Under the pieces are notes generated by a model. It did not search any database. It worked only from the letters and a program-made list of their open reading frames with translations, and was not told the origin of the DNA. Below are positions 7,891-18,536 of a stretch of 64,000 bases of DNA, piece by piece. The translations under genes and the position numbers were made by a program. This DNA comes from Cryobacterium arcticum (GTDB taxonomy: Bacteria; Actinomycetota; Actinomycetes; Actinomycetales; Microbacteriaceae), in contig NZ_CP016282.1 in the NCBI RefSeq assembly GCF_001679725.1, positions 3,596,001 through 3,660,000 on the forward strand, given 5' to 3'. Numbering within the stretch: position 1 is the first letter of the stretch; each line of letters starts with the position of its first letter.

Positions 7891-8502
7891 ATGCGCATCA
7901 CCCTGACCAACGTCACCAAGGGTCCGAAGGACTCGGCTCTCCCCCTCACCTCACTCGAATTCGAGTCCGGCGCCGTCACTCTCGCCCAGGCCGAAACCGA
8001 ACGTCGTCCCACGGTGCTCGGGCTCATCGCCTCCGGCCGGATGCGACCGGATGCCGGAACCGTCACTCTCGACGGCCACACCGACTACGCGGGCCTCCGC
8101 CGCCACATCGCCCTGATCGACGCGCTCGGCGTCTCCGAGCCCGCGCCGGACGTGACCGTGGCCGAGGTGGTGTCGGAGGAGCTGATGTTCGCCGGCCGGG
8201 TGGGCCACCGCCGTGCCGTGGCCCAGCTACTGAGCGAACTCGGCCTCGCCGACCAGGCCAGGGCCAACATGGCCGACCTCGCCCCAGACTCCCGCATCCA
8301 CCTGCTCACCGAACTGGCCGTACTGCGGGATGACGTGCAGGGCATCGTGCTCACCTCCCCCGACCGGCACGGCGGCGATCCACTCGGCTGGTGGCAACTC
8401 GCCGGCGACCTCGCCGTACGCGGCTACGCCGTTCTCGTCATCGCCGGCGACGCGTCGGCCCACGCCATCAACGCCCTTGACCGCTCCGGAGCCGAACTGT
8501 GA
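7891..8502 (+). CDS. Degenerate ABC-type ATPase-like protein
   Basis: The 203-residue protein aligns by eye with an ABC ATPase domain (the stretch LGLIASGRMRPDAGTVTLDG corresponds to the Walker A helix and following strand), but the catalytic motifs are gone. Walker A (GxxGxGKS/T) is replaced by AETERRPTV at residues 34-42, the signature LSGGQ by LAPDS, Walker B LLLDEP by GIVLTSPD, and neither a Q-loop Gln nor an H-loop His is apparent. It is therefore unlikely to bind or hydrolyse ATP normally. Start 7891 is preceded by GAAGAAGG. Its stop overlaps the GTG of the YhgE/Pip gene, so the two proteins probably work together. Confidence 0.7.
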   Translation: MRITLTNVTKGPKDSALPLTSLEFESGAVTLAQAETERRPTVLGLIASGRMRPDAGTVTLDGHTDYAGLRRHIALIDALGVSEPAPDVTVAEVVSEELMFAGRVGHRRAVAQLLSELGLADQARANMADLAPDSRIHLLTELAVLRDDVQGIVLTSPDRHGGDPLGWWQLAGDLAVRGYAVLVIAGDASAHAINALDRSGAEL

Positions 8503-10856
8503 AGATCTTCGCCATGATCCGCGCCGAACTGGCGCGCCTGACCGCCACCACCATGTCCCGGGTAGCCCTCGTGGCCCTGATGCTCGTGCCCGTGCTCTAC
8601 GGCGGCCTATACCTGTGGGCCAACCAGGACCCGTACGCAGGCCTGGACCGCGTGCCGGTCGCCCTGGTGGTGGCCGACACCGGCACCGAGGCCGACGGCA
8701 CGACCACCAACTACGGGTCGGATGTCGCCGAGCAGCTCATCGACGACGGCACCTTCGACTGGCACAAAGTGACCGCCGACACCGCCCAGGCCGGCGTCGC
8801 CGACGCCACCTACGACTTCAGCGTCACGATCCCCGCCGACTTTTCCAGCTCGATCGCTTCCTCGTCGACCGACTCACCACACCAGGCCACCATCACCCTC
8901 ACCACGAACGACACCAACAGCTACCTCGCGTCCACGATCGGCAGCCAGGCGGCGCAGAGCATCCGGGACGCCATCGTGGCCCGGGTGAACGAGCAGGCCG
9001 CCGACCAGTTGCTCATCGGGCTTTCCGACATCCGCTCGAGCCTGGTCGACGCGGCCGACGGCGCGGGCCAGCTGACGGATGGCGCGGGCACCGCGGCCGA
9101 CGGCGGCACCAGCCTGGCCGATGGCGCGAGCCAGCTCGCCGACGGTACCGGCCAGCTGGCCACGGGCGCCGGCAGCCTGGCCGATGGCACCGGGCAGGTC
9201 GCCGACGGGGCCAGCAAGGTGGCCGACGGGACGGGCCAGGTGGCCTCGGGCGCCGATGCCCTGGCCACGGGCGCGGGCACCCTGAGCACGGGCGCCGGCA
9301 GCCTGGCCTCCGGCACGGCGCAGGTCGCCACCGGCGCCGACTCGCTCGCGACGGCGACCGGCCAGGTGGCCGACGGCACCGCCGCGCTCTCGCAGGGCGC
9401 CGCATCCCTCGCTGACGGCACGGGCAAAGTCTCGGCCGGAGCCGCCCAGGTGGCCGCCGCCGCCCAGAAGGTGGCCGATGGCACAGCGGCGCTGAACACG
9501 GCCGCGCAGCAAGCGTCCGCCGGCGTCGCCGGGGCCGGAGCGGTCTACACCGCCGCGCAGACCGCCCTGGCCGACCAGCTCACCGCCGACGGCCTGAGCC
9601 CCGCCCAGATCGACGAGGCGCTGGCGACCCTGACCCCGATCGGCGGCACCCTCACCCAGAGCGGAGCCGCCCTCACCCAGGCGGGCACCGCCATCGCGAC
9701 ACTGTCGACCGGCACCACCCAGCTGGCCGCCGGAGCCGCCGCGACCGCCACCGGCGCCCAGCAGAGCGCCGACGGGGCCACAACCCTGGCCACCGGCGCG
9801 GCCACCGCCTCGGCCGGAGCACGCAAGACGGCCGACGGCGCCGCCACCCTCGCCACCGGAGCCCACCAGAGCGCCGACGGCGCCAGCGCCCTCGCCACCG
9901 GGGCCGGCCAAGCAGCGAGCGGCGCGGCCACCCTGGCCGCCGGCGCGGACCAGACCGCCGCGGGAGCCGCCACCCTGAGTTCCGGGGCGACCTCCGCCGC
10001 CGACGGCGCTGCGGCTCTGAGCACCGGAGCCAGCTCGGCGAAGACCGGTGCGGACAGCCTCGCCACCGGAGCATCCTCGCTCAGCGACGGGCTGCTCGGC
10101 CTCAAGACCGGCGCGGGCACCCTCCGCGACGGGCTGACCAACGGTGTCAACAGCATCCCCGACACGGATGCCGCCACCCGCGACCTGCAGGGCTCCACCA
10201 TCGCCGACCCGGTCGACCTGCAGAAGGCGGCCGTGACTTCCGCCGGCACCTACGGCGCCGGGCTCGCCCCGTTCTTTGCCAGCCTGGCCGGCTGGATCGG
10301 GATCTACGCCCTGTTCCTGATCGTAAAGCCGGTCTCCCGCCGCGCCATCACGGCGCTGCACTCGCCGCTGAAGATCACCCTCGCCGGCTGGCTCACCCCG
10401 GGCATCCTGGGGCTGCTGCAGATGGCGGCACTGTTCGGGATCCTCACCGGCGTGCTGCACTTCGAGGTGCACAACCCCGTGGGCACCTACGCAATGATGG
10501 GTCTGGCCGCGATGACGTTCGCAGCGATCATCCTCGCGCTGAACGTCTGGCTGGGCAGCGTGGGCCAGTTCGTCGGCCTCGTGCTCATGGTGATCCAGCT
10601 CGTCACCGCCGGCGGCACCTTCCCGTGGCAAACCCTGCCGGCTCCCCTGGCGTTCCTGCACCACGTGATGCCGATGAGCTACGCGGTCGACGGCATCCGT
10701 CAGCTGATGTACGGCGGCAACCCGGCCACCGCGCTGAACGACGCCGGCGTGCTGCTGCTCTGGCTGACCGGCGCGCTCGTGCTGGCCGCGATCGGCGTGG
10801 TGCGGATGACGCACTTCCGTACCCTGCGCGACCTCAAGCCCAGCCTGATCGGCTGA
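8499..10856 (+). CDS. YhgE/Pip-family membrane protein
   Basis: A 785-residue protein. Residues ~18-42 form one membrane segment (ALVALMLVPVLYGGLYLW), followed by an extracytoplasmic domain, then a long region (about residues 190-560) built of short Ala/Gly-rich repeats of the type ADGAxxLAxGA, and finally about six membrane segments from residue ~590 to 770. This layout is that of YhgE/Pip (phage infection protein), related to ABC-2 permeases. In other bacteria relatives act as phage receptors or export/secretion components. GTG start overlaps the ATPase-like gene by 4 bp. A strong hairpin follows. Confidence 0.88.
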   Translation: MKIFAMIRAELARLTATTMSRVALVALMLVPVLYGGLYLWANQDPYAGLDRVPVALVVADTGTEADGTTTNYGSDVAEQLIDDGTFDWHKVTADTAQAGVADATYDFSVTIPADFSSSIASSSTDSPHQATITLTTNDTNSYLASTIGSQAAQSIRDAIVARVNEQAADQLLIGLSDIRSSLVDAADGAGQLTDGAGTAADGGTSLADGASQLADGTGQLATGAGSLADGTGQVADGASKVADGTGQVASGADALATGAGTLSTGAGSLASGTAQVATGADSLATATGQVADGTAALSQGAASLADGTGKVSAGAAQVAAAAQKVADGTAALNTAAQQASAGVAGAGAVYTAAQTALADQLTADGLSPAQIDEALATLTPIGGTLTQSGAALTQAGTAIATLSTGTTQLAAGAAATATGAQQSADGATTLATGAATASAGARKTADGAATLATGAHQSADGASALATGAGQAASGAATLAAGADQTAAGAATLSSGATSAADGAAALSTGASSAKTGADSLATGASSLSDGLLGLKTGAGTLRDGLTNGVNSIPDTDAATRDLQGSTIADPVDLQKAAVTSAGTYGAGLAPFFASLAGWIGIYALFLIVKPVSRRAITALHSPLKITLAGWLTPGILGLLQMAALFGILTGVLHFEVHNPVGTYAMMGLAAMTFAAIILALNVWLGSVGQFVGLVLMVIQLVTAGGTFPWQTLPAPLAFLHHVMPMSYAVDGIRQLMYGGNPATALNDAGVLLLWLTGALVLAAIGVVRMTHFRTLRDLKPSLIG

Positions 10857-10861
10857 CCGGA

Positions 10862-10898
10862 ACGGCCGCCGACCCGCTCGATGCGGGGCGGCGGCCGT
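10862..10898 (+). terminator. Hairpin terminator after the YhgE/Pip gene
   Basis: ACGGCCGCCGACCCGC and GCGGGGCGGCGGCCGT form a long GC-rich stem around TCGAT, six bases after the stop codon. There is no T-run, as is common for actinobacterial terminators. Confidence 0.65.
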
Positions 10899-10939
10899 GG
10901 CCGTGCCCCACAACCGTTGACCACGACCGGCCCAGCAAA

Positions 10940-10966
10940 TCGAACACATGTACTATTGAGTACATG
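10940..10966 (+). promoter_or_regulatory. SOS-box-like promoter with start-codon hairpin
   Basis: TCGAACACATGTACTA (10940-10955) matches half of the actinobacterial LexA box (TCGAAC-N4-GTTCGA) well and the other half partly. TACTAT (10951-10956) looks like a -10 box seven bases before the ATG of a mini-ORF. CATGTACT-ATTG-AGTACATG (10947-10966) is a perfect 8-bp stem whose right arm contains that ATG. Together this suggests damage-regulated, leaderless transcription. Confidence 0.45.
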
Positions 10967-10993
10967 GCACAGATCGAGGGCGAGCATCGATGA
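10964..10993 (+). CDS. Nine-residue leader ORF of the Y-family polymerase gene
   Basis: ATG at 10964 opens MAQIEGEHR and stops at 10991-10993, overlapping the polymerase ATG as ATGA. If transcription starts at or next to A10964, ribosomes would load on this leaderless ORF and reinitiate at the polymerase. The role as a coupling leader is inferred from position only. Confidence 0.4.
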   Translation: MAQIEGEHR

Positions 10994-12033
10994 CGGCCGG
11001 CCCGATTCTCCATGCCGACGCCGACTCGTTCTTCGCATCTGTCGCGTTGCGCTCCCGACCGGAACTCGCCGCGCAGCCCGTCGCCGTGGTGGCCCACGTG
11101 TACATCGCCAGCGCCACCTATCCGGCTCGCGCTCGCGGAGTGCGCGCCGGGATGCTGGCCCAGGATGCGCTTCGGCAGTGTCCGGAGCTGATGCTGATCG
11201 ATGTGCCCCGGGCCGAGATCGAGGAGGTGGGAGACGCCCTCTTCGACATCTTCCACAACTCGGCCGTCGCCGTGGAGCCCGGCTCCATCGAGGAAGCCTT
11301 CCTCGACGTGGGCGCGGCCGATCAGGCCGGCGCCGTGGAGGCCGGGCAGGTTCTGCGCCGACGGGTGGCCCGCGAACTCGGCATCCCGATCAGCGTGGGT
11401 GTGGGCCGCACCAAGCTCATGGCCAAGCTGGCCTCCCGCCGGGCCAAGCCCGACGGGCTCTTCGTGATCGACGTCGCAGAAGAAACGGTTCTGCGCACGA
11501 CCCTGCCCCTCAGCGAAGTCTGGGGCATCGGCGCCACCACTCTGGCGCGGCTCCACCGGATCGGGGTGATCCGGCTCGGCGACGTGGACGGCATTCCGCA
11601 GAACGAGCTGCAGCACGTCTGCGGCACAGCCATGGCCCGCCGGTTGTGGCGCATCCGCGAGGGCACCGACGATGCCGTGGTGCGACCTGTCGAGGCGCGC
11701 ACCTCCCTCACTGCGGAGGGATCGACAGCCGGCTACGACCGGCCCGACAAGACCCCGACCGAACTGGTGCAGGCCTGCGTCGACCGGCTCTGCAAGCGCG
11801 CGGAGCGGGCCGGGCTCGCGGGGACGGGAATCACGCTGACCCTGCGCCCAGAGCTCGGTGGCAAGGCGATCGTGCTCAAGCGCACGCTGATGGCGGCGAC
11901 GACCGGCCGGGACACCTGGCTGGCCGTGGCTGGCGATTTGCTCGCGGGCGAGCGGGTGCCCCGGCTGGCCGGGCTGCGGGTTTCCCTGACCGGTCTACTC
12001 CCCCTCGACCGGGTGCAGCACACCCTGTTCTGA
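10990..12033 (+). CDS. Y-family translesion DNA polymerase (DinB-like)
   Basis: A 347-residue Y-family polymerase. The N-terminal metal motif is HADADSFFASV (Asp10; Phe15 in the steric-gate position). The second motif is SIEEAFLD at residues 99-106, where the usual Asp of SIDEAYLD is Glu101. The PAD/little-finger domain covers ~residues 235-340, and the C-terminus VQHTLF resembles a beta-clamp-binding peptide (QxxLF). Such enzymes insert nucleotides opposite damaged bases. Catalysis is probably kept (D10, E101, E102), but the D-to-E change is unusual. It follows an SOS-like promoter and a 9-codon leader with ATGA overlap. Confidence 0.85.
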   Translation: MTAGPILHADADSFFASVALRSRPELAAQPVAVVAHVYIASATYPARARGVRAGMLAQDALRQCPELMLIDVPRAEIEEVGDALFDIFHNSAVAVEPGSIEEAFLDVGAADQAGAVEAGQVLRRRVARELGIPISVGVGRTKLMAKLASRRAKPDGLFVIDVAEETVLRTTLPLSEVWGIGATTLARLHRIGVIRLGDVDGIPQNELQHVCGTAMARRLWRIREGTDDAVVRPVEARTSLTAEGSTAGYDRPDKTPTELVQACVDRLCKRAERAGLAGTGITLTLRPELGGKAIVLKRTLMAATTGRDTWLAVAGDLLAGERVPRLAGLRVSLTGLLPLDRVQHTLF

Positions 12034-12070
12034 CGCGGGTCTGCGGTCGCCATCACGGGCAGAGTCACCA

Positions 12071-12403
12071 GGTCTCGACAGGCTCGACCGACGACCGGGG
12101 AACGAACCGCGGGGCGGGTCGCGAGGTCTCGACGGGCTCGACCGACGGGATGGCCGGGCCCGCAGGACAGGTCGCGTGCTCGACCGACGACCGGGGAACG
12201 AACCGCAGGGCGGGTCGCGAGGTCTCGACGGGCTCGACCGACGGACGGGAACCAACCACAGGACGGGTCGCGAGGTCTCGACGGGCTCGACCGACGGACG
12301 GGAACGAACCACAGGACCTGTCGCGGGGTCTCGACAAGCTCGACCGACGGACGGGAACGAACCACAGGACGGGTCGCGGGGTCTCGACAGGGTCGACCGA
12401 CGG
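12071..12403. repeat. Array of GGTCTCGAC...GCTCGACC repeats (family E, array 1)
   Basis: Seven irregular units of about 50-60 bp share GGTCTCGACRRGCTCGACCG and the linker ACGGGAACGAACCACAGGAC. They fill the 422-bp gap between the convergent polymerase and malic enzyme genes. Arrays of the same core recur at 45141-45420 and 53306-53540. No gene is seen here. Confidence 0.8.
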
Positions 12404-12455
12404 GATGGCGGGGCCGAGGGAATGCCGGGAGCCACGGGTGCGGGCGCCGCGGGTG

Positions 12456-13643
12456 TTAGACGGCGGCGATCACCGCGGCGGCCACGGCGGGTGCGACGCG
12501 GTCGTCGAACGGGCTCGGCACGATGAAATCGGCGGCCAGGTCGTCACCGACCAGGTCGGCGATGGCCGTGGCGGCGGCGATCTTCATGGCGGTGGTGATC
12601 CGGCGGGCGCCGGCATCCAGCGCACCCCGGAAGATGCCGGGGAACGCCAGAACGTTGTTGATCTGGTTGGGATAATCGCTGCGTCCCGTGGCGACGATCG
12701 TGGCGTAGCGGGCGGCCACCTCGGGCTCCACTTCCGGTTCGGGGTTGGACAGCGCGAAGATCATGGCGTCGTCCGACATCGTGGCGAGCAGCTGTTCGTC
12801 GACCGTGCTGGAGGAGACGCCGATGAAGACGTCCGCGCCCACCAGCGCCTCGGCCGGGCCGCCGTGGATCTGGTGCGGGTTGGACCTCAGCGCGAACCGG
12901 GCCTTGACGCCCAACAGGTCGAACCGGCGATTGCTCAGGATGCCCTTCGAGTCCAGCACCAGCACGTCTTCGATCCCCACCTCCAGCAGGAGGGCGGCGA
13001 TGGCGATGCCCGCGGCGCCCGCTCCGGAGACGACAACCCGGAGACCACGGAGGTCGCGGCCCAACACCTTGGCACCGTTGGTGATCGCCGCGAGCACCAC
13101 GACGGCCGTGCCGTGTTGGTCGTCATGCATCACGGGCATGTCGAGGGCCTCGATCAGCTTGGCCTCGAGCTCGAAGCAGCGCGGGGCCGACACGTCTTCG
13201 AGGTTCACGGCGCCGAAGCTGTGGCGCAGTCGCACCAGGGTCTCGACGATCTCGTCGACATCGGTGGTGTCGAGCACCAGTGGGATCGAGTTGAGCCCGG
13301 CGAAGCGCTGGAACAGCGCCGACTTGCCCTCCATCACGGGCAGAGCAGCCGCCGGGCCGATGTCGCCCAGGCCCAGCACCGCGGTGCCGTCGCTGACGAC
13401 GGCGACGAGACGGCTCGCCCAGGTGTGCGACGCGGCGACGGCGGCATCCGCGTGGATGGCCCGGCTGACCTCGGCGACGCCGGGCGTGTAGACGACGGCC
13501 AGGTCGCGCGCGGTGTCGATGGGGCGGGCCAGCTCGATGCGCAGCTTGCCGCCCTCGTGGGCAGCGAAGATCTCGTCGGTGCTCACCCGGCGGCTGACGT
13601 CGGCGCCGGGGACGGTGGGCGGAGCGGACAGGGTGAGGGACAT
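12456..13643 (-). CDS. NAD(P)-dependent malic enzyme
   Basis: About 395 residues, the short bacterial malic enzyme type. VYTPGVAEVSRAIHAD, SDGTAVLGLGDIGP and HDDQHGTAVV (DDQHGTA, metal/malate region) form the catalytic part; GAGAAGIAIAALLLEVG is the Rossmann nucleotide site. It oxidatively decarboxylates malate to pyruvate, producing NAD(P)H. The ATG at 13643 (MSLTLSAPPTVPG) is preferred to the upstream in-frame ATG at 13691, as it has GAAGG upstream and avoids an atypical Cys-rich lead. It stands alone, with repeats at both ends. Confidence 0.92.
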   Translation of the reverse strand: MSLTLSAPPTVPGADVSRRVSTDEIFAAHEGGKLRIELARPIDTARDLAVVYTPGVAEVSRAIHADAAVAASHTWASRLVAVVSDGTAVLGLGDIGPAAALPVMEGKSALFQRFAGLNSIPLVLDTTDVDEIVETLVRLRHSFGAVNLEDVSAPRCFELEAKLIEALDMPVMHDDQHGTAVVVLAAITNGAKVLGRDLRGLRVVVSGAGAAGIAIAALLLEVGIEDVLVLDSKGILSNRRFDLLGVKARFALRSNPHQIHGGPAEALVGADVFIGVSSSTVDEQLLATMSDDAMIFALSNPEPEVEPEVAARYATIVATGRSDYPNQINNVLAFPGIFRGALDAGARRITTAMKIAAATAIADLVGDDLAADFIVPSPFDDRVAPAVAAAVIAAV

Positions 13644-13796
13644 GGCACGGGCCTTCGCGGTCGAGGGGGAAGCCGCACACTCGCAGGACATCCCGAGACC
13701 GGCCTGGAATCAGGCTACGGCCACCGCGGCCCGAACGACCGGGACCATAGACCTAGTCGACGGTCCGGATGCATCCGCCGGCGCCGGCTGTGACGG

Positions 13797-13927
13797 CGAG
13801 TTGCCGTGAAGTGCCCCCTTGCGGGCGCTCAGGGGGCACTTCGGCCGAAGTCGATGACGGGCGCGGCGCCGAGGTGCGCCGAAATGCCCCCTCGCGCGCT
13901 GCGAAGGGGCATTGTGGCGCATGTCGG
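13797..13927. repeat. Two 58-bp palindromic repeats (family B, copies 1 and 2)
   Basis: Copies at 13797-13854 and 13870-13927 begin CGAG(T/G)TGC and end near GTCG(A/G), with a central stem of GCCCCCT...AGGGGGC or AGGGGC. Both are exactly 58 bp. They lie in the 318-bp gap between malic enzyme and the MFS gene, where nothing else is recognisable. Confidence 0.8.
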
Positions 13928-13961
13928 CGAGCCGGACGAGCGGGGCCCGCCGCGGCATCCG

Positions 13962-16266
<2,305 letters not shown>

Positions 16267-16268
16267 AG

Positions 16269-16284
16269 AGTGCAGCTTTGCACT
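16269..16284 (-). promoter_or_regulatory. Probable TetR operator (AGTGCA inverted repeat)
   Basis: AGTGCAGCTTTGCACT is a perfect 6-bp inverted repeat with a 4-bp centre. A further half-site (AAGTGCAAG) lies at about 16295-16303, and TATAGA on the minus strand between them may be the -10 box of the tetR-MFS operon. Confidence 0.6.
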
Positions 16285-16355
16285 TTCTATAGTGAAGTGC
16301 AAGTCCTTGCGGAGTGTCCCGCGGCCGGACGCCCGTCCGGGCGCGTCACCCGGGT

Positions 16356-16730
16356 CTAGACGGGCGACTCCTGATGCGCCGCGATGGACCAGCCGCCGTT
16401 GTTCTCGTCGAAGAGATAGGTCGTGGACGTCTGCAGCTCGGTGACCGTGTCGCCCCGCCAGGCGAGCGACCGGTAGACCAGCACGCCGGCGTGCTCGCCG
16501 ACCCGGATCACGGCCGGATCGTGCAGTTCGTAGCGGTCGAGGGGACCGGCGGCGGCCAGGGCTGCGCGCACGTGATCCCGGTCCACCACCTGGCCCGGGA
16601 GGATGAGCAGGGCGTCACCGGTCATGGTGCGTTGGTAGTAGTCGCCGCCCTTACCCGCGAGGATGGCGCGCCATCCGTCGTGGGCTTCGTGCAGGAGTCT
16701 GGCAGGGAGATCGTCGGTGATCACAGTCAT
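16356..16730 (-). CDS. SnoaL/DUF4440-like (NTF2-fold) protein
   Basis: A 124-residue protein with the cone-shaped NTF2-like layout: an N-terminal helix, YYQRTMTGDALLILPGQVVD, then strands including GVLVYRSLAWRGD and STTYLFDENNGGWSIAAHQE at the C-terminus, typical of DUF4440/SnoaL-like small-ligand proteins. No function can be assigned. TAGCGT six bases before the ATG (16737-16742 on the minus strand) predicts a leaderless mRNA. Confidence 0.65.
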   Translation of the reverse strand: MTVITDDLPARLLHEAHDGWRAILAGKGGDYYQRTMTGDALLILPGQVVDRDHVRAALAAAGPLDRYELHDPAVIRVGEHAGVLVYRSLAWRGDTVTELQTSTTYLFDENNGGWSIAAHQESPV

Positions 16731-16763
16731 GACCCCACGCTAGACCCGGTGGGGTGCGGATGG

Positions 16764-17510
16764 TCAGAATCTGTGCTGCAGAATCCAGGAGTGCATGGTC
16801 ACGGCCGCCGCCGCGGAGGCGTTGATCGAGCGCGTCGAGCCGAACTGGCTGATCTCCACCATGGCGTCTCCGGCGGCGACGGCCTCCGGTGAGAGGCCGG
16901 GGCCTTCCTGTCCGAAGAGCATCACACAGCGCTCGGGGAAGCGATAAGTCTCCATGATCACGCTGCCGGGCATGTTGTCGATGGCGATGATGGGCAGGGA
17001 CTCCGAGCGCGCCCACTCGACGAACGCCGCCACATCCGGATGGTGCATGACGTGCTGGTAGCGGTCGGTCACCATCGCGCCGCGCTTGTTCCAGCGCTTG
17101 CGCCCCACGATGTGCACGGTGTCGGCGCCGAACGCGTTGGCGCTGCGCACGATGGAGCCGATGTTCATGTCGTGCTGCCAGTTCTCAATGGCCACGTGGA
17201 ACGGGTTGCGCTTCTCATCGAGGTCCGCGACGATCGCCGCCATCTTCCAGTAGCGGTAGCGGTCGATCACGTTGCGGGTGTCGCCCCGCTCGAGCAGTTC
17301 GGGATCGTAGTACGGCTCGTCCGGCCACTCGCCGATCCACGGGCCGACCCCGTAGGTGGACAGCTCTGGCGTGGGGTTCAACGGTTCTGGCACCCGACCA
17401 CCGTATCCCGGCTGGGCGGCCGCCAACGCGGGGCCGTCGACCGCGACTGGCGGCGCATACTCAGCTTCCGCCCATTTCGCGTTCGCTAGCCTTGTGCGCA
17501 GGGTGCTCAT
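16764..17510 (-). CDS. TrmH/SpoU-family RNA 2'-O-methyltransferase
   Basis: About 248 residues. The three SPOUT motifs are present: motif 1 NIGSIVRSANAFGADTVHIV, motif 2 CVMLFGQEGPGLS and motif 3 STRSINASAAAAV. The trefoil-knot fold binds S-adenosylmethionine; the target is likely a tRNA or rRNA ribose but cannot be named. An N-terminal extension of ~80 residues precedes the catalytic domain. The ATG at 17510 (MSTLRTRLANAKW) is chosen over GTG 17543. Divergent from dedA. Confidence 0.88.
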   Translation of the reverse strand: MSTLRTRLANAKWAEAEYAPPVAVDGPALAAAQPGYGGRVPEPLNPTPELSTYGVGPWIGEWPDEPYYDPELLERGDTRNVIDRYRYWKMAAIVADLDEKRNPFHVAIENWQHDMNIGSIVRSANAFGADTVHIVGRKRWNKRGAMVTDRYQHVMHHPDVAAFVEWARSESLPIIAIDNMPGSVIMETYRFPERCVMLFGQEGPGLSPEAVAAGDAMVEISQFGSTRSINASAAAAVTMHSWILQHRF

Positions 17511-17597
17511 TGCCGGCCCGACAGGTGCGAGTTCGCGCCACAAGCCGGCACCATCCGATCGAGACCGTACTCATGACCCCGACCGGAAGGTATTTCC

Positions 17598-18287
17598 ATG
17601 CAACCCACACTCTTCGGAATTGATTTCCTCGACTCCGAGTGGCTGATCGGCTGGTTCGGCTCCTTCGTGCTGCTCGGCGTGGCCGCCGTGGTCTTCGTGG
17701 AGACCGGGTTCATCGTGTTGTCGTTCCTGCCGGGCGACTCGCTGCTCTTCACCGTGGGGCTGCTCACCGCAACCGGGGACATCCCGTTCCCCATCTTCGT
17801 GACCTGCGCAATCATCTTCGTCGCGGCGTTCGCGGGCGACCAGCTGGCGTACGGCATCGGCCGCAAGGCCGGACCCGCGGTGTTCGCCCGCGAGCAGAAC
17901 CGCTTCTTCAACCCCAAGAACGTGGAACGCACCAACGCGTTCTTCGCCAAGCACGGCGGCAAGGCCGTGATCATCGCCCGCTTCCTGCCCGTCTTCCGGG
18001 CCTTCGTGCCCCTCGCGGCCGGCGTGGGCAAGATGAGCTACCGCACCTTCGTCACCTTCAACCTGATCGGCGCCTTCGCCTGGGGCGTCGGCCTCACCAT
18101 GGTGGGCTTCCTGCTCGGACAGATCGACTTCGTGGCCCGTTACTCGGAGTACTTCATCATCGGCATCGTGCTGCTCTCGGGCATCCCGATCCTCACCGAG
18201 CTCTACAAGGCCGGCCGGGAGAACCTGCGCACCCGGGGCAAGGCCGTCGTGCCCCCCGTGGAGATTCCGGAGGACGTGCGCGAGTAA
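17598..18287 (+). CDS. DedA-family membrane protein
   Basis: A 229-residue DedA (SNARE-associated/VTT domain) protein. FLPGDSLLFTVGLL and AFAGDQLAYGIGRKAG (the GDxxAY motif) are followed by ARFLPVFRAFVPLAAGVGKM, the conserved R-x(3)-P-x-x-R re-entrant loop. Family members are undecaprenyl-phosphate or phospholipid translocases of the inner membrane. GGAAGG lies upstream of the ATG. The C-terminal ~25 residues are a cytoplasmic tail. Confidence 0.92.
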   Translation: MQPTLFGIDFLDSEWLIGWFGSFVLLGVAAVVFVETGFIVLSFLPGDSLLFTVGLLTATGDIPFPIFVTCAIIFVAAFAGDQLAYGIGRKAGPAVFAREQNRFFNPKNVERTNAFFAKHGGKAVIIARFLPVFRAFVPLAAGVGKMSYRTFVTFNLIGAFAWGVGLTMVGFLLGQIDFVARYSEYFIIGIVLLSGIPILTELYKAGRENLRTRGKAVVPPVEIPEDVRE

Positions 18288-18536
18288 AAGCGCCGGGGCC
18301 GCCGCCAGGCCGCACGGTGTGCGACGTGAGCCCCGGAATGGGGACTCACCTCCGACCCTGCTGCTCGGTACATTGAGAATCGGGCGCACTGGATCGGGCG
18401 AAGCGATCTCGGCGTCCGCTCTGCTCGGTACCGCCGAGCGCGCAACACACACGACCCGGGGGGCGTCGCGATGAAACAGGGAACGTGCACTCCTGCCTGC
18501 AACTCGGCGGCGCCGCCGCGCTCACGAAGCTGACTG

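Noticed and set aside
8874..10949. A 691-codon open frame antisense to the YhgE/Pip gene
   Set aside because: It mirrors the Ala/Gly repeat region of the YhgE/Pip gene and has no recognisable motif or start signal.
10881..13793. A 970-codon open frame on the plus strand
   Set aside because: It runs through the polymerase gene in the wrong frame, a repeat array and the antisense of malic enzyme. Both real genes are clear in other frames.
18288..18536. Possible extra small gene or regulator site between dedA and the DUF7882-like gene
   Set aside because: Only a 10-bp direct repeat (CTGCTCGGTA) was seen; no frame with a start signal or recognisable product.
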